The translations under genes and the position numbers were made by a program. A stretch of DNA of 48,714 nucleotides from Bacteroidales bacterium (GTDB taxonomy: Bacteria > Bacteroidota > Bacteroidia > Bacteroidales > F082): NCBI GenBank assembly GCA_017616735.1, contig JAFZXP010000034.1:1-48714 (forward strand), in the 5' to 3' direction. Of this stretch, positions 9,071 to 17,047 are shown one piece after another. The notes beneath the pieces were generated by a model. It was not told the origin of the DNA and did not search any database. It saw only the letters and a program-made list of their open reading frames with translations. How positions within the stretch are numbered: the stretch's first letter is position 1; each line of letters opens with the position of its first letter.

Positions 9071-9811
9071 TTATTGGTTTTCGATTTTTGAGTAAATATA
9101 ATCCAAATCGCTGACATTTGTCAGTCTCCCACTTTGCAAAAACTCTTGCAGTGTTGTCCCTTGATAATCAGCGTATGCATTGGTGCGTTGCATACAACGT
9201 CCTATTGCAAGGGCTATCGCTAAACGATTGGTACTTCCGTATGCATTATACCGCGTCTTTTGTGTTTTTTTCTCAATCAATATGTGAACAATCTGCTCTG
9301 ATTGGGTAGACGATGCCAAAATTGCCGCATCGGTCAACATATATTCCAGAATATGGTAATCAAATGCATACAAACCTTTATCATGGTCACCATCTATATT
9401 GTTAACGGCTGCTACATCTCTTGTATCATAAAGATTTATAAGTTTTTGTACAAAATCACCTCTTTGGTATAATTCCGCATACCCATTGAACTGCTCCTTA
9501 ACACGTCTGAAACTTTCAATTTTATCATCAAAAGCAAAGATATCAATATTAAATGGATAATAGAGACACGTTTCCAATAATCTTTCCGTTGAGATATCAT
9601 GCAATGTGTCGTTTGGCAATTGAAGCGATGATACTCTCTGCATATGGTCAAGATGCTTCCATGCGTCAGTGCCGGGAACAACCGGGTACATGTAGCCGTG
9701 ATATGTTATAGCATTGCTTTTGTATGGTTGAAATCCTTGAGATGTTGCTGTGTCCATCAAAAAGAATAACATGCAGATTGTGATAGTAATCTTTAATACT
9801 TTATTACTCAT
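9071..9811 (-). CDS. Secreted protein of unknown function, first gene of the T9SS-cargo operon
   Basis: This 246-residue protein has a signal peptide (about 1-24, ending ATSQG). It carries segments such as PGTDAWKHLDHMQRVSSLQLP, STERLLETCLYYPFNIDIFAF, FNGYAELYQRGDFVQKLINLY and LAIALAIGRCMQRT. They read as a helical periplasmic or surface protein. I do not know a function for the family. It heads a compact operon with the lipoprotein at 8282 and the cargo at 5150, so a partner role for the cargo (binding, immunity or processing) is possible but unproven. A good promoter lies at 9847-9876. Confidence 0.7.
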   Translation of the reverse strand: MSNKVLKITITICMLFFLMDTATSQGFQPYKSNAITYHGYMYPVVPGTDAWKHLDHMQRVSSLQLPNDTLHDISTERLLETCLYYPFNIDIFAFDDKIESFRRVKEQFNGYAELYQRGDFVQKLINLYDTRDVAAVNNIDGDHDKGLYAFDYHILEYMLTDAAILASSTQSEQIVHILIEKKTQKTRYNAYGSTNRLAIALAIGRCMQRTNAYADYQGTTLQEFLQSGRLTNVSDLDYIYSKIENQ

Positions 9812-9846
9812 AATGCTGTCTTTTAGAATCTATATGATTATTTGGG

Positions 9847-9876
9847 CAAATTTATAAATATTTTTTTGAATATCAA
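9847..9876 (-). promoter_or_regulatory. Promoter of the T9SS-cargo operon
   Basis: On the minus strand the -7 box TAAATTTG (9847-9854) and a TTG -33 box (9874-9876) are exactly 19 bp apart. The first start codon is at 9811. The flanks are AT-rich. The rest of the 9812-10004 gap shows only a hairpin at 9968-10006 (AATGCGGCAT/ATGCCGCATT) without a T-run. Confidence 0.6.
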
Positions 9877-10004
9877 TGATATTTTAGGATGTATTTTTAG
9901 GGTTTTAGGAAAAAGATTAGTGTTTGACAACAATTTTTACTGTTCCCTTGTCATTTCCATCAGCTTGAATGCGGCATAAATAGACCGTGGTTATTCATGC
10001 CGCA

Positions 10005-11090
10005 TTAAAAAACAATCAACAACCCGTTGCGGGGCTGATTCAGTGAATCCTCCTCCTCTTCGCTCAGTTCGAACATGTTGTTACGGAGTATCAGCATCTG
10101 CATACCGGGCTTTTCGACAAGCTTCCACGGAAAATCCTCTAGCAGATTGCCCTCGCAGTTGAGCTCAATCAGTGCCGGCATTTCCGACATGTCAGGCATG
10201 GAAATCAGTTTGTTGTAGCCCACTCCAAGGCGCTCAAGCGAATCCAGTTCAACAATCCAATCCGGAATTGTCACAATCTTGTTGTGATGCACATAAAAAT
10301 AAGTCAGTTTTTTCAGATTGCGCAGAGTATCCGGAAGCGTTTCAATGTCGTTGTAAGCAAGGTATAAATAATGTAAATTCTCGTAATTCCCAATAAAATC
10401 AGGAATTTCGTTGATTTGGTTCTTATAAAAGTCGAGATGCTGCAAGTTTTCAAAACCTGCAATCTCTTTAGGGATACTCACAAATTCATTTTCATAAAAA
10501 ATGAGATGATGCACCTGTTTCAAATTGGCAAACGAAGCCGGCAGCGAGCTTAAACGGTTTTTACCCATATTCAGGTTGGTACATTGCAAAATGCCAATGT
10601 TTTCGGGCAGTTTCTTGATATTATTGCCTCCAATCGACAGCTTTTTAACCTTTGCAGCGTGCTTGATGTCCGACTCGGTTAGTTTTAATTGGTTATGATT
10701 CAAGTCAAGACTTCGCAGACTGTCGAGTTGCGCTATGAAACGAGGTATATGCTTGATCTGGTTGTGCTCCAAATCAAGATGTTCGAGGTTTTTGCACCGC
10801 TTGATGCTTGGCGGGACACGCTTGAAATTATTGTTAAACAGTTTGATCGATTCAATGTGGTTGCCTCTTGGAAACTTGATTTTTCGCAATCCGCACTGCT
10901 CGATGATGACGGTGCGCAAGCTGTCGGATGCCAGCAGTTTTTTGTCGATTTTCCTGATGTTTTTGTTGGTTATCATCAGCGTACCGTTTTCAATTTCCGC
11001 CGAAAACGGCACACTTGTTGAGCGTTGAGTGCTGCAGGAAAAGAGCAGCAACATCAGCAACAAAAATAATATTTTGATGTAGAGTCTCAT
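10005..11090 (-). CDS. Leucine-rich-repeat lipoprotein
   Basis: From the ATG at 11090 this is a 361-residue lipoprotein with signal ending LLLFSC (Cys19). It contains about eleven leucine-rich repeats of the 23-residue type (LEHLDLEHNQIKHIPRFIAQ, LRSLDLNHNQLKL, LHYLYLAYNDIETLPDTL and so on), giving a curved binding surface. Such proteins usually bind other proteins at the cell surface or in the periplasm. A longer in-frame start at 11153 would translate part of the palindromic repeat at 11100-11212 before the signal peptide, so it is rejected. It lies downstream of the BlaR1-like gene on the same strand. Partner unknown. Confidence 0.85.
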   Translation of the reverse strand: MRLYIKILFLLLMLLLFSCSTQRSTSVPFSAEIENGTLMITNKNIRKIDKKLLASDSLRTVIIEQCGLRKIKFPRGNHIESIKLFNNNFKRVPPSIKRCKNLEHLDLEHNQIKHIPRFIAQLDSLRSLDLNHNQLKLTESDIKHAAKVKKLSIGGNNIKKLPENIGILQCTNLNMGKNRLSSLPASFANLKQVHHLIFYENEFVSIPKEIAGFENLQHLDFYKNQINEIPDFIGNYENLHYLYLAYNDIETLPDTLRNLKKLTYFYVHHNKIVTIPDWIVELDSLERLGVGYNKLISMPDMSEMPALIELNCEGNLLEDFPWKLVEKPGMQMLILRNNMFELSEEEEDSLNQPRNGLLIVF

Positions 11091-11099
11091 AATGGTGGT

Positions 11100-11212
11100 G
11101 TCATTTCGACCGAAGCGTAACGCAGTGAAGCGTAGTGGAGAAATCTCCGACAATTAAGCAATTACTCTGTTTGCAGGAGATTTCTCCACTCCCTTCGGTC
11201 GGTCGAAATGAC
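11100..11212. repeat. REP-like palindromic element, paired inverted copies
   Basis: Two inverted copies face each other: GTCATTTCGACCGAAGCG... with GGAGAAATCTCC, then GGAGATTTCTCC... with CGGTCGGTCGAAATGAC. Together they fill the gap between the M56 gene and the LRR lipoprotein and would fold into a long hairpin in transcripts of either strand. Other copies: 15380-15468 (paired), 23220-23255 (single, inside dnaX), 43710-43759 (two direct), and a minimal remnant at 13197-13215. Confidence 0.8.
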
Positions 11213-11223
11213 GAGCTGAATGA

Positions 11224-13182
11224 TTATTTCTTCTTGAAAGTAATCTTCTCAATTCCGCAGTCATCCTTGAAATCGTAGAAGTTGACGATGATCTTGCCGT
11301 CTTGCATCACAAAGCTGTATGGCTGCTGCTCTTCGCCGCCAAGAGTGCTGCCATCGGTGTTCTTAGGCTGAATTGAGCCTGCCGACTTGCCGTCGAATGA
11401 ATATGTGAAGTCGAGGCCGACGTTTTCGAACACGGTTTGTGGAGTAGTCTTGCCGTCTTGGTCTTGAGCCATAAGTTTCATGACAAACAAGCCGTCGTTG
11501 TTGTTATAGAAGTCCATGGTCATGTCCATGACAAACTTCATGCCTTCGGCGGTATCATTGCCTATGCCTTCTCCACGACCTTCCCATTTTGTTCCCGAAA
11601 GGGCGGTCATGTTGTTTTCATTGCCTGTAAGCTGGAATTTGAAAGGCATGGTGAACTGCACTCTAACAGGCTTTCCGTCCATCATTCCGGGCTTCCATTT
11701 TGGCATCATCTTCAATACTCTAACCGCTTCAGCGTCAATGTCATCTGAAACGCCGCGCAACACTTGGAATGATGACAAACTGCCGTCTTTTTCAACCACA
11801 AACTGTACAAAAACTCTGCCTTCTATGCCTTTTTTCTTTGCCGATTCTGGATATTTCAAGTTCTTCTGGATAAACTCGTACATGGCGTTAATTCCACCAG
11901 GATATTTAGGCTGCACTTCAACGGCTCCGGTATAAACTTCCGAGTCGTCGTCAGTCGCTTCGTTGGAATCATCAAACAACATCCGTGTGATGTAATTAAG
12001 GTCAAATGGCTTGCCGTCAACAGTGACTGTGTAGCTGTGGTGATCGTCATGGTTGTTTTTGGCAACAACTTTGTGGTCGCCGAGTTTGAAAGTCTTTTCA
12101 TTCTTGACACTGTTGATGTCGAGAGTGTAATCCTTTCCATCAAGACTGATTTCCATCGGGTCGGCAAACGAAACGTATGACTCTTCGCCTATTTTAATTG
12201 TAGTCAACTTCTCGTTGTCTGTTGTTGTCTCGGCTATTTCAGCTTTTTCAGCGGAAACCTTATTTTGACCATTTGATTTGCAGTTCGCGAACAATAACAG
12301 GGCGAACAGTGGCAGCGTAAGTAATGCCTTGATTACCACGCCCTTTGCTTTTTTGCTTTGAGTAATCATTTTGATTCTTTTTTTGGTTAATAAAAAACTG
12401 AAGTTATTGCTCATGTTGCTGAAATCGACGGCCGTGCACTGCTGCAAAATCAACATCATGTAGTTCTGTTTGTCAACGCCGGTAGCCACCACATCGCGGT
12501 CGGCCATATACTCGTGGATGCTTTGTAACTCTCTCTTATATAGATAGATAAATGGGTTGAACCACTGTATGATCATCATCAGTTCCACAAAAAGTATATC
12601 GGCTGAATGATGGTGTGCGATGTGGCTCATCTCGTGTCTCACTATATCAGAGTTAACGTTCTCGTTAGGGAAGAAGGCATAGTTGAAGAATGAGTACGAG
12701 CCATGTTCCTTGCCGGTGAAAACCGCAGTGTAGCCGGACATTTTCTTCTTTGGCGAACTGATGATCACTATGGCTATTCTTGCAATCTTTATCAGGAATA
12801 GCAGAGCCATCACGCCGACACCTGTTACATATACAATCCAGATGTAGTGCCAGATATTGAAGCTGCGTGCGGGTGCCGCAATGCTTGCCGCCGTTGTGTC
12901 TTCATTGGCCATATTATTAGGAGTGCTGATTACAACGCCATCGGCAGTAATCACCACCTCATCAAGCATAATGCCCGAGAACAGACTTTGGCGGTAGCTT
13001 ACAATCTGAGGTGAACTTCCGCCAATCATTAAGCCTGCCGCCGGCAGTATCAGTGAGAACCCCAAAGCGGTAATAAGAAACACGCGGTTGAAAACCAGTC
13101 GGTTGCTATTGATAAACAGCACTCTGTACGCTACCCAGAGAATTGCCACCGCTATTGCTATTGAAATAATACTTGTTGCCAT
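11224..13182 (-). CDS. BlaR1-like M56 metallopeptidase with C-terminal TonB domain
   Basis: This is a 652-residue membrane protein. Several N-terminal membrane segments surround a cytoplasmic zinc-protease domain with HEMSH (183-187) and the third ligand region IHEYMADRDV (Glu224). A further membrane segment follows at about 282-300, then a periplasmic part with a TonB C-terminal-like domain (about 425-518, EVQPKYPGGINAMYEFI to PVRVQFTMPFKF) and a last beta-rich domain (about 525-652). In the BlaR/MecR family, signal sensing outside activates the protease, which relieves BlaI repression. BlaI is encoded 40 bases upstream. The TonB domain replaces the penicillin-binding sensor, so the signal is probably not a beta-lactam. 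Function assignment of the pair is sound; the inducer is unknown. Confidence 0.88.
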   Translation of the reverse strand: MATSIISIAIAVAILWVAYRVLFINSNRLVFNRVFLITALGFSLILPAAGLMIGGSSPQIVSYRQSLFSGIMLDEVVITADGVVISTPNNMANEDTTAASIAAPARSFNIWHYIWIVYVTGVGVMALLFLIKIARIAIVIISSPKKKMSGYTAVFTGKEHGSYSFFNYAFFPNENVNSDIVRHEMSHIAHHHSADILFVELMMIIQWFNPFIYLYKRELQSIHEYMADRDVVATGVDKQNYMMLILQQCTAVDFSNMSNNFSFLLTKKRIKMITQSKKAKGVVIKALLTLPLFALLLFANCKSNGQNKVSAEKAEIAETTTDNEKLTTIKIGEESYVSFADPMEISLDGKDYTLDINSVKNEKTFKLGDHKVVAKNNHDDHHSYTVTVDGKPFDLNYITRMLFDDSNEATDDDSEVYTGAVEVQPKYPGGINAMYEFIQKNLKYPESAKKKGIEGRVFVQFVVEKDGSLSSFQVLRGVSDDIDAEAVRVLKMMPKWKPGMMDGKPVRVQFTMPFKFQLTGNENNMTALSGTKWEGRGEGIGNDTAEGMKFVMDMTMDFYNNNDGLFVMKLMAQDQDGKTTPQTVFENVGLDFTYSFDGKSAGSIQPKNTDGSTLGGEEQQPYSFVMQDGKIIVNFYDFKDDCGIEKITFKKK

Positions 13183-13196
13183 AACACTGTGTTTGC

Positions 13197-13215
13197 GTCA
13201 TTTTGACGAAATGAC
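13197..13215. repeat. Minimal REP-like palindrome
   Basis: GTCATTT (13197-13203) and AAATGAC (13209-13215) surround TGACG. These are the terminal arms of the dispersed REP-like element with the interior lost. It sits between the blaI-like gene and the M56 gene. Confidence 0.5.
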
Positions 13216-13222
13216 GGGTTTA

Positions 13223-13582
13223 TCATTTTATATTCTTAATTAATTTCTGCAGTTCTTCAATTTGCTCTATTGAGAAATTTTCTTTCTTCGCGAACGCCGA
13301 CACCAAATCCAAATACGAGTTGTTGAAATAGTTCTCGACAAGTCCTTTCAGCGAGCTCTCGGAATACTCCTCTTTACTTATTAATGGATAGTAACGGTTC
13401 GCCTTGCAGAATGTCTCGTGCGCCACAAAACCTTTCTTTTCCAGAATCCTGACAACCGTCAGCACCGTGTTGTATGCCGGTTTAGGCTCGGGATACGCCG
13501 CCATTATCTCGTTGGCGAAACCGCTGCCAATCTTCCAAATCACCTGCATTACCTGCTCTTCTGCTTTAGTCAACTCTTTCAT
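13223..13582 (-). CDS. BlaI/MecI/CopY-family winged-helix repressor
   Basis: This 119-residue DNA-binding repressor starts MKELTKAEEQVMQVIWKIG, the conserved first helix of BlaI/MecI. It is followed by the recognition region PKPAYNTVLTVVRILEKKGFV and the C-terminal dimerisation helices. It would bind a palindrome in its own promoter and repress itself and the downstream M56 gene until cleaved. A candidate operator TAACTAA-n4-TTAGTTA is at 13640-13657, and the -7 box TATATTTG is at 13612-13619. Family assignment is firm; the resistance phenotype implied by the name blaI is not, since no beta-lactamase lies next to it. Confidence 0.93.
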   Translation of the reverse strand: MKELTKAEEQVMQVIWKIGSGFANEIMAAYPEPKPAYNTVLTVVRILEKKGFVAHETFCKANRYYPLISKEEYSESSLKGLVENYFNNSYLDLVSAFAKKENFSIEQIEELQKLIKNIK

Positions 13583-13611
13583 GTCACGTCTTTTTTGTGT
13601 AATTAACGCTG

Positions 13612-13619
13612 CAAATATA
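13612..13619 (-). promoter_or_regulatory. Promoter (-7 box) of the blaI-M56 operon
   Basis: TATATTTG on the minus strand matches TAnnTTTG. The candidate operator lies 20-38 bp upstream, where the -33 box should be, so a bound repressor would block polymerase. Confidence 0.55.
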
Positions 13620-13639
13620 CAACTTATTTTGTAATGTTG

Positions 13640-13657
13640 TAACTAAAAAATTAGTTA
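13640..13657. promoter_or_regulatory. Candidate BlaI-type operator palindrome
   Basis: TAACTAA (13640-13646) and TTAGTTA (13651-13657) form perfect 7-bp arms around AAAA. The site overlaps the expected -33 region of the blaI promoter, as in other self-repressed BlaI systems. The sequence differs from the TACA/TGTA core of classical operators, so the assignment rests on position and symmetry. Confidence 0.45.
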
Positions 13658-13725
13658 TATTTTGAAAAAAATTATAAGCCACTGATATACAATGGCTTAT
13701 AATCAAAATAATTTTTCTGCTTTTT

Positions 13726-14433
13726 TTAGAATGTTACGGCTGGCAGGGTCAATTCGTAGTTGACTTTTTCGCCGTTGAGTACTGCCGGCTCCCATCTAGG
13801 CATATCGTAAACGGCACGCATTACAGCGTAGTCGCATGCCGGGTCGAGGCTTTGCTCAACTTTCACGTTGACAACCTTGCCGTTGTCTTTGACGATAAGC
13901 GACACTACAACTTGGCCATGTATGCCGTTGGCCTTGGCTGATGCCGGATATTTCACGTTTTTGTCCATATATCTTTGCAAAGCGGCGTCACCTCCAGGGA
14001 ATTTGGCCGGTACGTCGGCCATGCTGAAGACAAAGAACAAATCCTCATCGAGCGGAAAATCGTCCCAGTTGATTTCTTCCTCGATTATCGGTTCGGGCTC
14101 TGGTTCAGGCACCGGTACAGGCTCTGGTTCGGGCTCTGTCACGACTACCGGTTCAGGCTTAGGCTCTGGTTTAGGTGCCGGGGCCGGTTTTGGCTCGGGC
14201 TTGGGTTCCGGTTTTGGTTCGGGTTTTGGTTCCGGCTTCGGCTCGGGTTTAGGCTCAGGCTTCACTTCAGGCTTGGGCTGAGGTGCCGGTTGCTCGATAA
14301 CTTGCTTAACGGGGGCTTCTTTAACCGGGGCCTCTTCTTTCTCAATAAAGATGCAGCTGGTCAGGCCCATGGTCAAGCTCACTGCCAGTGCCGTTAAACT
14401 TTTGAAATAGAATTTGGTAAAAACTTTCTTCAT
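13726..14433 (-). CDS. Lipoprotein with EPKP-repeat spacer and TonB C-terminal domain
   Basis: From the ATG at 14433 this is a 235-residue lipoprotein with signal ending GLTSC (Cys27). A long rigid spacer of EPKPEPKP and EPEPEPVP repeats spans roughly residues 45-120, followed by an acidic stretch. A TonB-like C-terminal domain (about 145-235) contains [39 protein letters not shown] and [21 protein letters not shown]. Classical TonB is anchored by a membrane helix, so lipid anchoring is unusual. The domain closely resembles the one in the neighbouring M56 protein. An ATG at 14457 lies inside the -7 box and is rejected. Energy-transducing function is not proven; a sensor or scaffold role is equally possible. 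Confidence 0.82.
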   Translation of the reverse strand: MKKVFTKFYFKSLTALAVSLTMGLTSCIFIEKEEAPVKEAPVKQVIEQPAPQPKPEVKPEPKPEPKPEPKPEPKPEPKPEPKPAPAPKPEPKPEPVVVTEPEPEPVPVPEPEPEPIIEEEINWDDFPLDEDLFFVFSMADVPAKFPGGDAALQRYMDKNVKYPASAKANGIHGQVVVSLIVKDNGKVVNVKVEQSLDPACDYAVMRAVYDMPRWEPAVLNGEKVNYELTLPAVTF

Positions 14434-14454
14434 AGCTTTGAGATTTAAAACATG

Positions 14455-14485
14455 CAAATATAGAAAATAAATTTCAAACTACAAA
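14455..14485 (-). promoter_or_regulatory. Promoter of the TonB-domain lipoprotein
   Basis: The minus strand reads a TTTG -33 box (14482-14485), a 19-bp spacer and a -7 box TATATTTG (14455-14462), a full match to the Bacteroidetes promoter. The expected start of transcription is about 15 bases before the ATG at 14433. Confidence 0.65.
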
Positions 14486-14497
14486 AAAAAAGAAAAA

Positions 14498-14522
14498 CCC
14501 CACCTTTACACGAAAGGCGGGG
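14498..14522 (-). terminator. Intrinsic terminator of the DUF177-rpmF operon
   Basis: The arms CCCCACCTTT and AAAGGCGGGG pair around ACACG, with one mismatch. On the minus strand the stem is followed by a T-rich run, 43 bases after the rpmF stop. Confidence 0.75.
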
Positions 14523-14564
14523 AAAAACAATATAAAGATTATGAAAAAAATTTCCCTTGTTTAA

Positions 14565-14753
14565 TTATTTCTTTGCTCCTTCCATGACGAGTTTTCCTTT
14601 GTAGTAAAGGTCACCGTCAACGTAGTATGCTCTGTGATAGACATGGATTGTACCTGTTACTGGGCATGTTGCCAGTGTTGGAGCCTCAGCTTTGTAGTGA
14701 GTTCTTCTCTTTGCGCCTCTTGTATGAGACTGTCTTCGTTTAGGATGTGCCAT
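14565..14753 (-). CDS. rpmF: 50S ribosomal protein L32
   Basis: This 62-residue basic protein begins MAHPKRRQSHTRGAKRRTHYK, the standard L32 start, and continues with a short middle containing CPVTG and HVYHRAYYVDGDLYY. L32 is a component of the large ribosomal subunit near the peptidyl-transferase centre. Only one of the usual zinc-ribbon Cys pairs is present, so this is a form with little or no zinc binding. It is 20 bases downstream of the DUF177 gene, the usual bacterial pairing, and ends in the terminator at 14498-14522. Confidence 0.97.
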   Translation of the reverse strand: MAHPKRRQSHTRGAKRRTHYKAEAPTLATCPVTGTIHVYHRAYYVDGDLYYKGKLVMEGAKK

Positions 14754-14773
14754 TTTATACTATTTTTTAATTA

Positions 14774-15313
14774 TTAATTATCCAATTTATCTTTTAAATC
14801 CTTCATCATTTCTTTCCAAATCGGATTGTCGTTGGCCGCCACGGTGTCGCTCTCGCTCTGCTGGTAGCCTTTCAACTTCTCGAGAGCTTCCTGATTGCAC
14901 TGGCTCTCATCGGCGTGTGTGCGGTGAATCGGCAGCGAGAGTGTGATATACTCGTAAATCAAGTCGCTCAAATCAAACTCGCTGTCGTTCTTGGTGATGA
15001 TAATCACGTCGTCGTCCTCATCTCCCTTTTCGGCACCGTATTTCAGGTAAATATCTGCCGAATCAGCTATCGCCTGCTCATAATCATCACCGCATCTGTC
15101 GCACTGAAGAACCACTTTTCCTTCAAAATTCAACGTCAAAACGAACATTGTTTCCATTTTTTCGACGCCTAAATGAAGCTTCACAACCCCCTTTTTTACT
15201 TCGGAGTAATCTCTTTCAGCAAAGAAATTGTCGTCGATAACATATTGATAATCAGTATGTCCGAATGGCAATCCAGCCAAAGGAATTGTGAATGTGTTCT
15301 CTCCGTTCTTCAT
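14774..15313 (-). CDS. DUF177 (YceD-like) protein
   Basis: From the ATG at 15313 this is a 179-residue acidic protein. It has the DUF177 core VVLQCDRCGDDYEQAI (a CxxC pair in the conserved place), DLIYEYITLSLPIHRTH and a C-terminal NPIWKEMMKDLKDKL motif. Family members such as YceD/Duf177 are needed for normal 23S rRNA accumulation and are almost always next to rpmF, as here. A TTG start at 15334 lies within the promoter and is rejected. The exact biochemical role is not settled in the family. Confidence 0.93.
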   Translation of the reverse strand: MKNGENTFTIPLAGLPFGHTDYQYVIDDNFFAERDYSEVKKGVVKLHLGVEKMETMFVLTLNFEGKVVLQCDRCGDDYEQAIADSADIYLKYGAEKGDEDDDVIIITKNDSEFDLSDLIYEYITLSLPIHRTHADESQCNQEALEKLKGYQQSESDTVAANDNPIWKEMMKDLKDKLDN

Positions 15314-15331
15314 TTTATCCAATTCGGGGTG

Positions 15332-15365
15332 CAAAAATACTATTTTTTTTGTTCGCTTTTACAAA
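15332..15365 (-). promoter_or_regulatory. Promoter of the DUF177-rpmF operon
   Basis: The minus strand has -7 TATTTTTG (15332-15339) and a TTTG box (15362-15365) with a 22-bp spacer, slightly long for the consensus. Confidence 0.45.
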
Positions 15366-15379
15366 AAATTTCAAAAATC

Positions 15380-15468
15380 GTCATTTCGAGCGACCGTAGG
15401 GAGTCGAGAAATCTCATGCAAACTGAGTCGGAGATTTCTCCATTCCGCTTCGCTTCAGTCGAAATGAC
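15380..15468. repeat. REP-like palindromic element overlapping the S41 protease 3' end
   Basis: Inverted copies start GTCATTTCGAGCGACCG and end CAGTCGAAATGAC, with GAGAAATCTC and GGAGATTTCTCC inside. The last 14 bases (15455-15468) are also the final four codons region and stop of the S41 protease. Confidence 0.8.
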
Positions 15469-17047
15469 GTAGAGCTTCTTTCAACATTTCATCCAAAGGC
15501 TCATACAGTTTATAGAATGCTTCGTCGCCGAATATGTCGCGTGCTATGTAGGCTTTGCACAGCTGAGCTGTCAGGGTTTTGGCCACCGCCTTCTGCTCGC
15601 TGGTGCCTGTAATCTGCTTTTTCTTGGCCTCGGCAAGGATTTCGTTCCACATCATGTCGGTGAACGCGAATTGTTTGTCGAAGTTTATTTCGTCGCCATA
15701 CTTCAACAGTTGTTCGCGATGAGCGTCGGCATAGTCGAACGCGTACTGAAACACTATGCTGGCATTGACTATCATGTTGAAGAAATACCTTGTCGAATCT
15801 TGCGGTAGCGGCACATAAACGTCGGGCATTATGCCTCCGCCTCCGTACACCACTTTTCCGCCCGGGGTGGTGTATTTAAGCGAGTCGGCAAAGTGTATGC
15901 TGTCGGCGCTGAACATCTCGCCTGTGGTATAGCGGTCGTACGATTCATAGAGATATTTCTCGCGGTCGCCGTCGTAAGGCTTTTGTATGCATCGGCCAGT
16001 AGGGGTGTAGTAACGTGCCACTGTCAGACGCAGCCCGGCTCCGTTGCCCAGGTCAAACTGTTCCTGCACCAGGCCCTTGCCGAATGAACGTCGTCCGATG
16101 ATGGTGCCTCGGTCGTTGTCCTGAAGCGCGCCGGCCACTATTTCGGAGGCTGACGCCGAACCCTCGTCGATCAGTATCATCACCGGGGTGTCTTCAAGCG
16201 AACCACGCCGGCGCGCGAAGACATACTGCCTATCGCGGTGCTCGCCCTGGGTGTATACTATCAGGCTGCCCTTGGGCAGGAACTCGTCGGCTATGTCGAC
16301 GGCCTCGACCAGATATCCGCCGGTATTGCCTCGAAGGTCGAAAATCAGCTCTTGCATGCCTTGCTTCTGCAGCTTTTTGACGGCCTCAACAAACTCTTTG
16401 TGCGAGGTGGCTGTAAACTTCTGCAGCTTGATATAGCCGGTGGTAGGGTTGAGCATATACGCCACGTCGACGCTGTAGGTGGGTATGACATCGCGGGTGA
16501 TTGTGAAATCCAACAGCTCGCTTACGCCCCGGCGCATTATCCTCACCTTGACTTTGGTGCCACGCTGTCCTTTGAGGGCTTTCATCACCTTGTTGTTGTT
16601 GATGTTCTTGCCCACAAAGAGGCTGTCGTCGACATACACTATCCTGTCGCCGGCTCTGATGCCCACCTTCTCTGACGGCCCGCCTTTGATAGTGCTGATG
16701 ATGGCGACGGTGTCTTTTTCAATCCTGAATGTTACACCTATGCCCTCGAAACTGCCCTGCAAATCTTGGTTCACCTCTTCCAGCACCTCAGGCTCGAAAT
16801 ATTCGCTGTGCGGATCCATTTCGTCGATAACGCTGTTCACGGCATCCACCTGCAGCTGCTGGATGTTGACTGTGTCAACGTATTCGTTTTGAAGCAAATA
16901 AAACACCTTGTCGACCAAATTGGCGTTGCCGCCCATATTAATATAGGTGGCGGTCGCGCCGTTTGAACCGACTATGACTATGCCCAGCAGCACGCCGAAA
17001 GCGACTGCCAGGGCAAGCCAGACAGGTGTCAGATATCTGCGTTTCAT
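15455..17047 (-). CDS. S41-family C-terminal processing protease (CtpA-like)
   Basis: This 530-residue protein has an N-terminal membrane anchor (about 7-28). A PDZ domain follows (about 90-175, with GSFEGIGVTF and GGPSEKVGIRAGDRI), then the S41 catalytic domain. DEGSASASEIVAGALQD places the nucleophile at Ser299, and SFGKG the general base at Lys324, 25 residues apart as in the E. coli enzyme Prc. Such periplasmic proteases trim or degrade proteins from their C-terminus. The start overlaps the fabD stop by four bases, so it ends the porW operon. The last residues RHFD and the stop codon come from the REP-like element. Confidence 0.93.
   Translation of the reverse strand: MKRRYLTPVWLALAVAFGVLLGIVIVGSNGATATYINMGGNANLVDKVFYLLQNEYVDTVNIQQLQVDAVNSVIDEMDPHSEYFEPEVLEEVNQDLQGSFEGIGVTFRIEKDTVAIISTIKGGPSEKVGIRAGDRIVYVDDSLFVGKNINNNKVMKALKGQRGTKVKVRIMRRGVSELLDFTITRDVIPTYSVDVAYMLNPTTGYIKLQKFTATSHKEFVEAVKKLQKQGMQELIFDLRGNTGGYLVEAVDIADEFLPKGSLIVYTQGEHRDRQYVFARRRGSLEDTPVMILIDEGSASASEIVAGALQDNDRGTIIGRRSFGKGLVQEQFDLGNGAGLRLTVARYYTPTGRCIQKPYDGDREKYLYESYDRYTTGEMFSADSIHFADSLKYTTPGGKVVYGGGGIMPDVYVPLPQDSTRYFFNMIVNASIVFQYAFDYADAHREQLLKYGDEINFDKQFAFTDMMWNEILAEAKKKQITGTSEQKAVAKTLTAQLCKAYIARDIFGDEAFYKLYEPLDEMLKEALRHFD

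Noticed and set aside
9968-10006. Hairpin AATGCGGCAT/ATGCCGCATT as terminator of the LRR gene
   Set aside because: The stem is perfect, but no T-run follows on the minus strand, and it overlaps the stop codon. Left as an unexplained hairpin.
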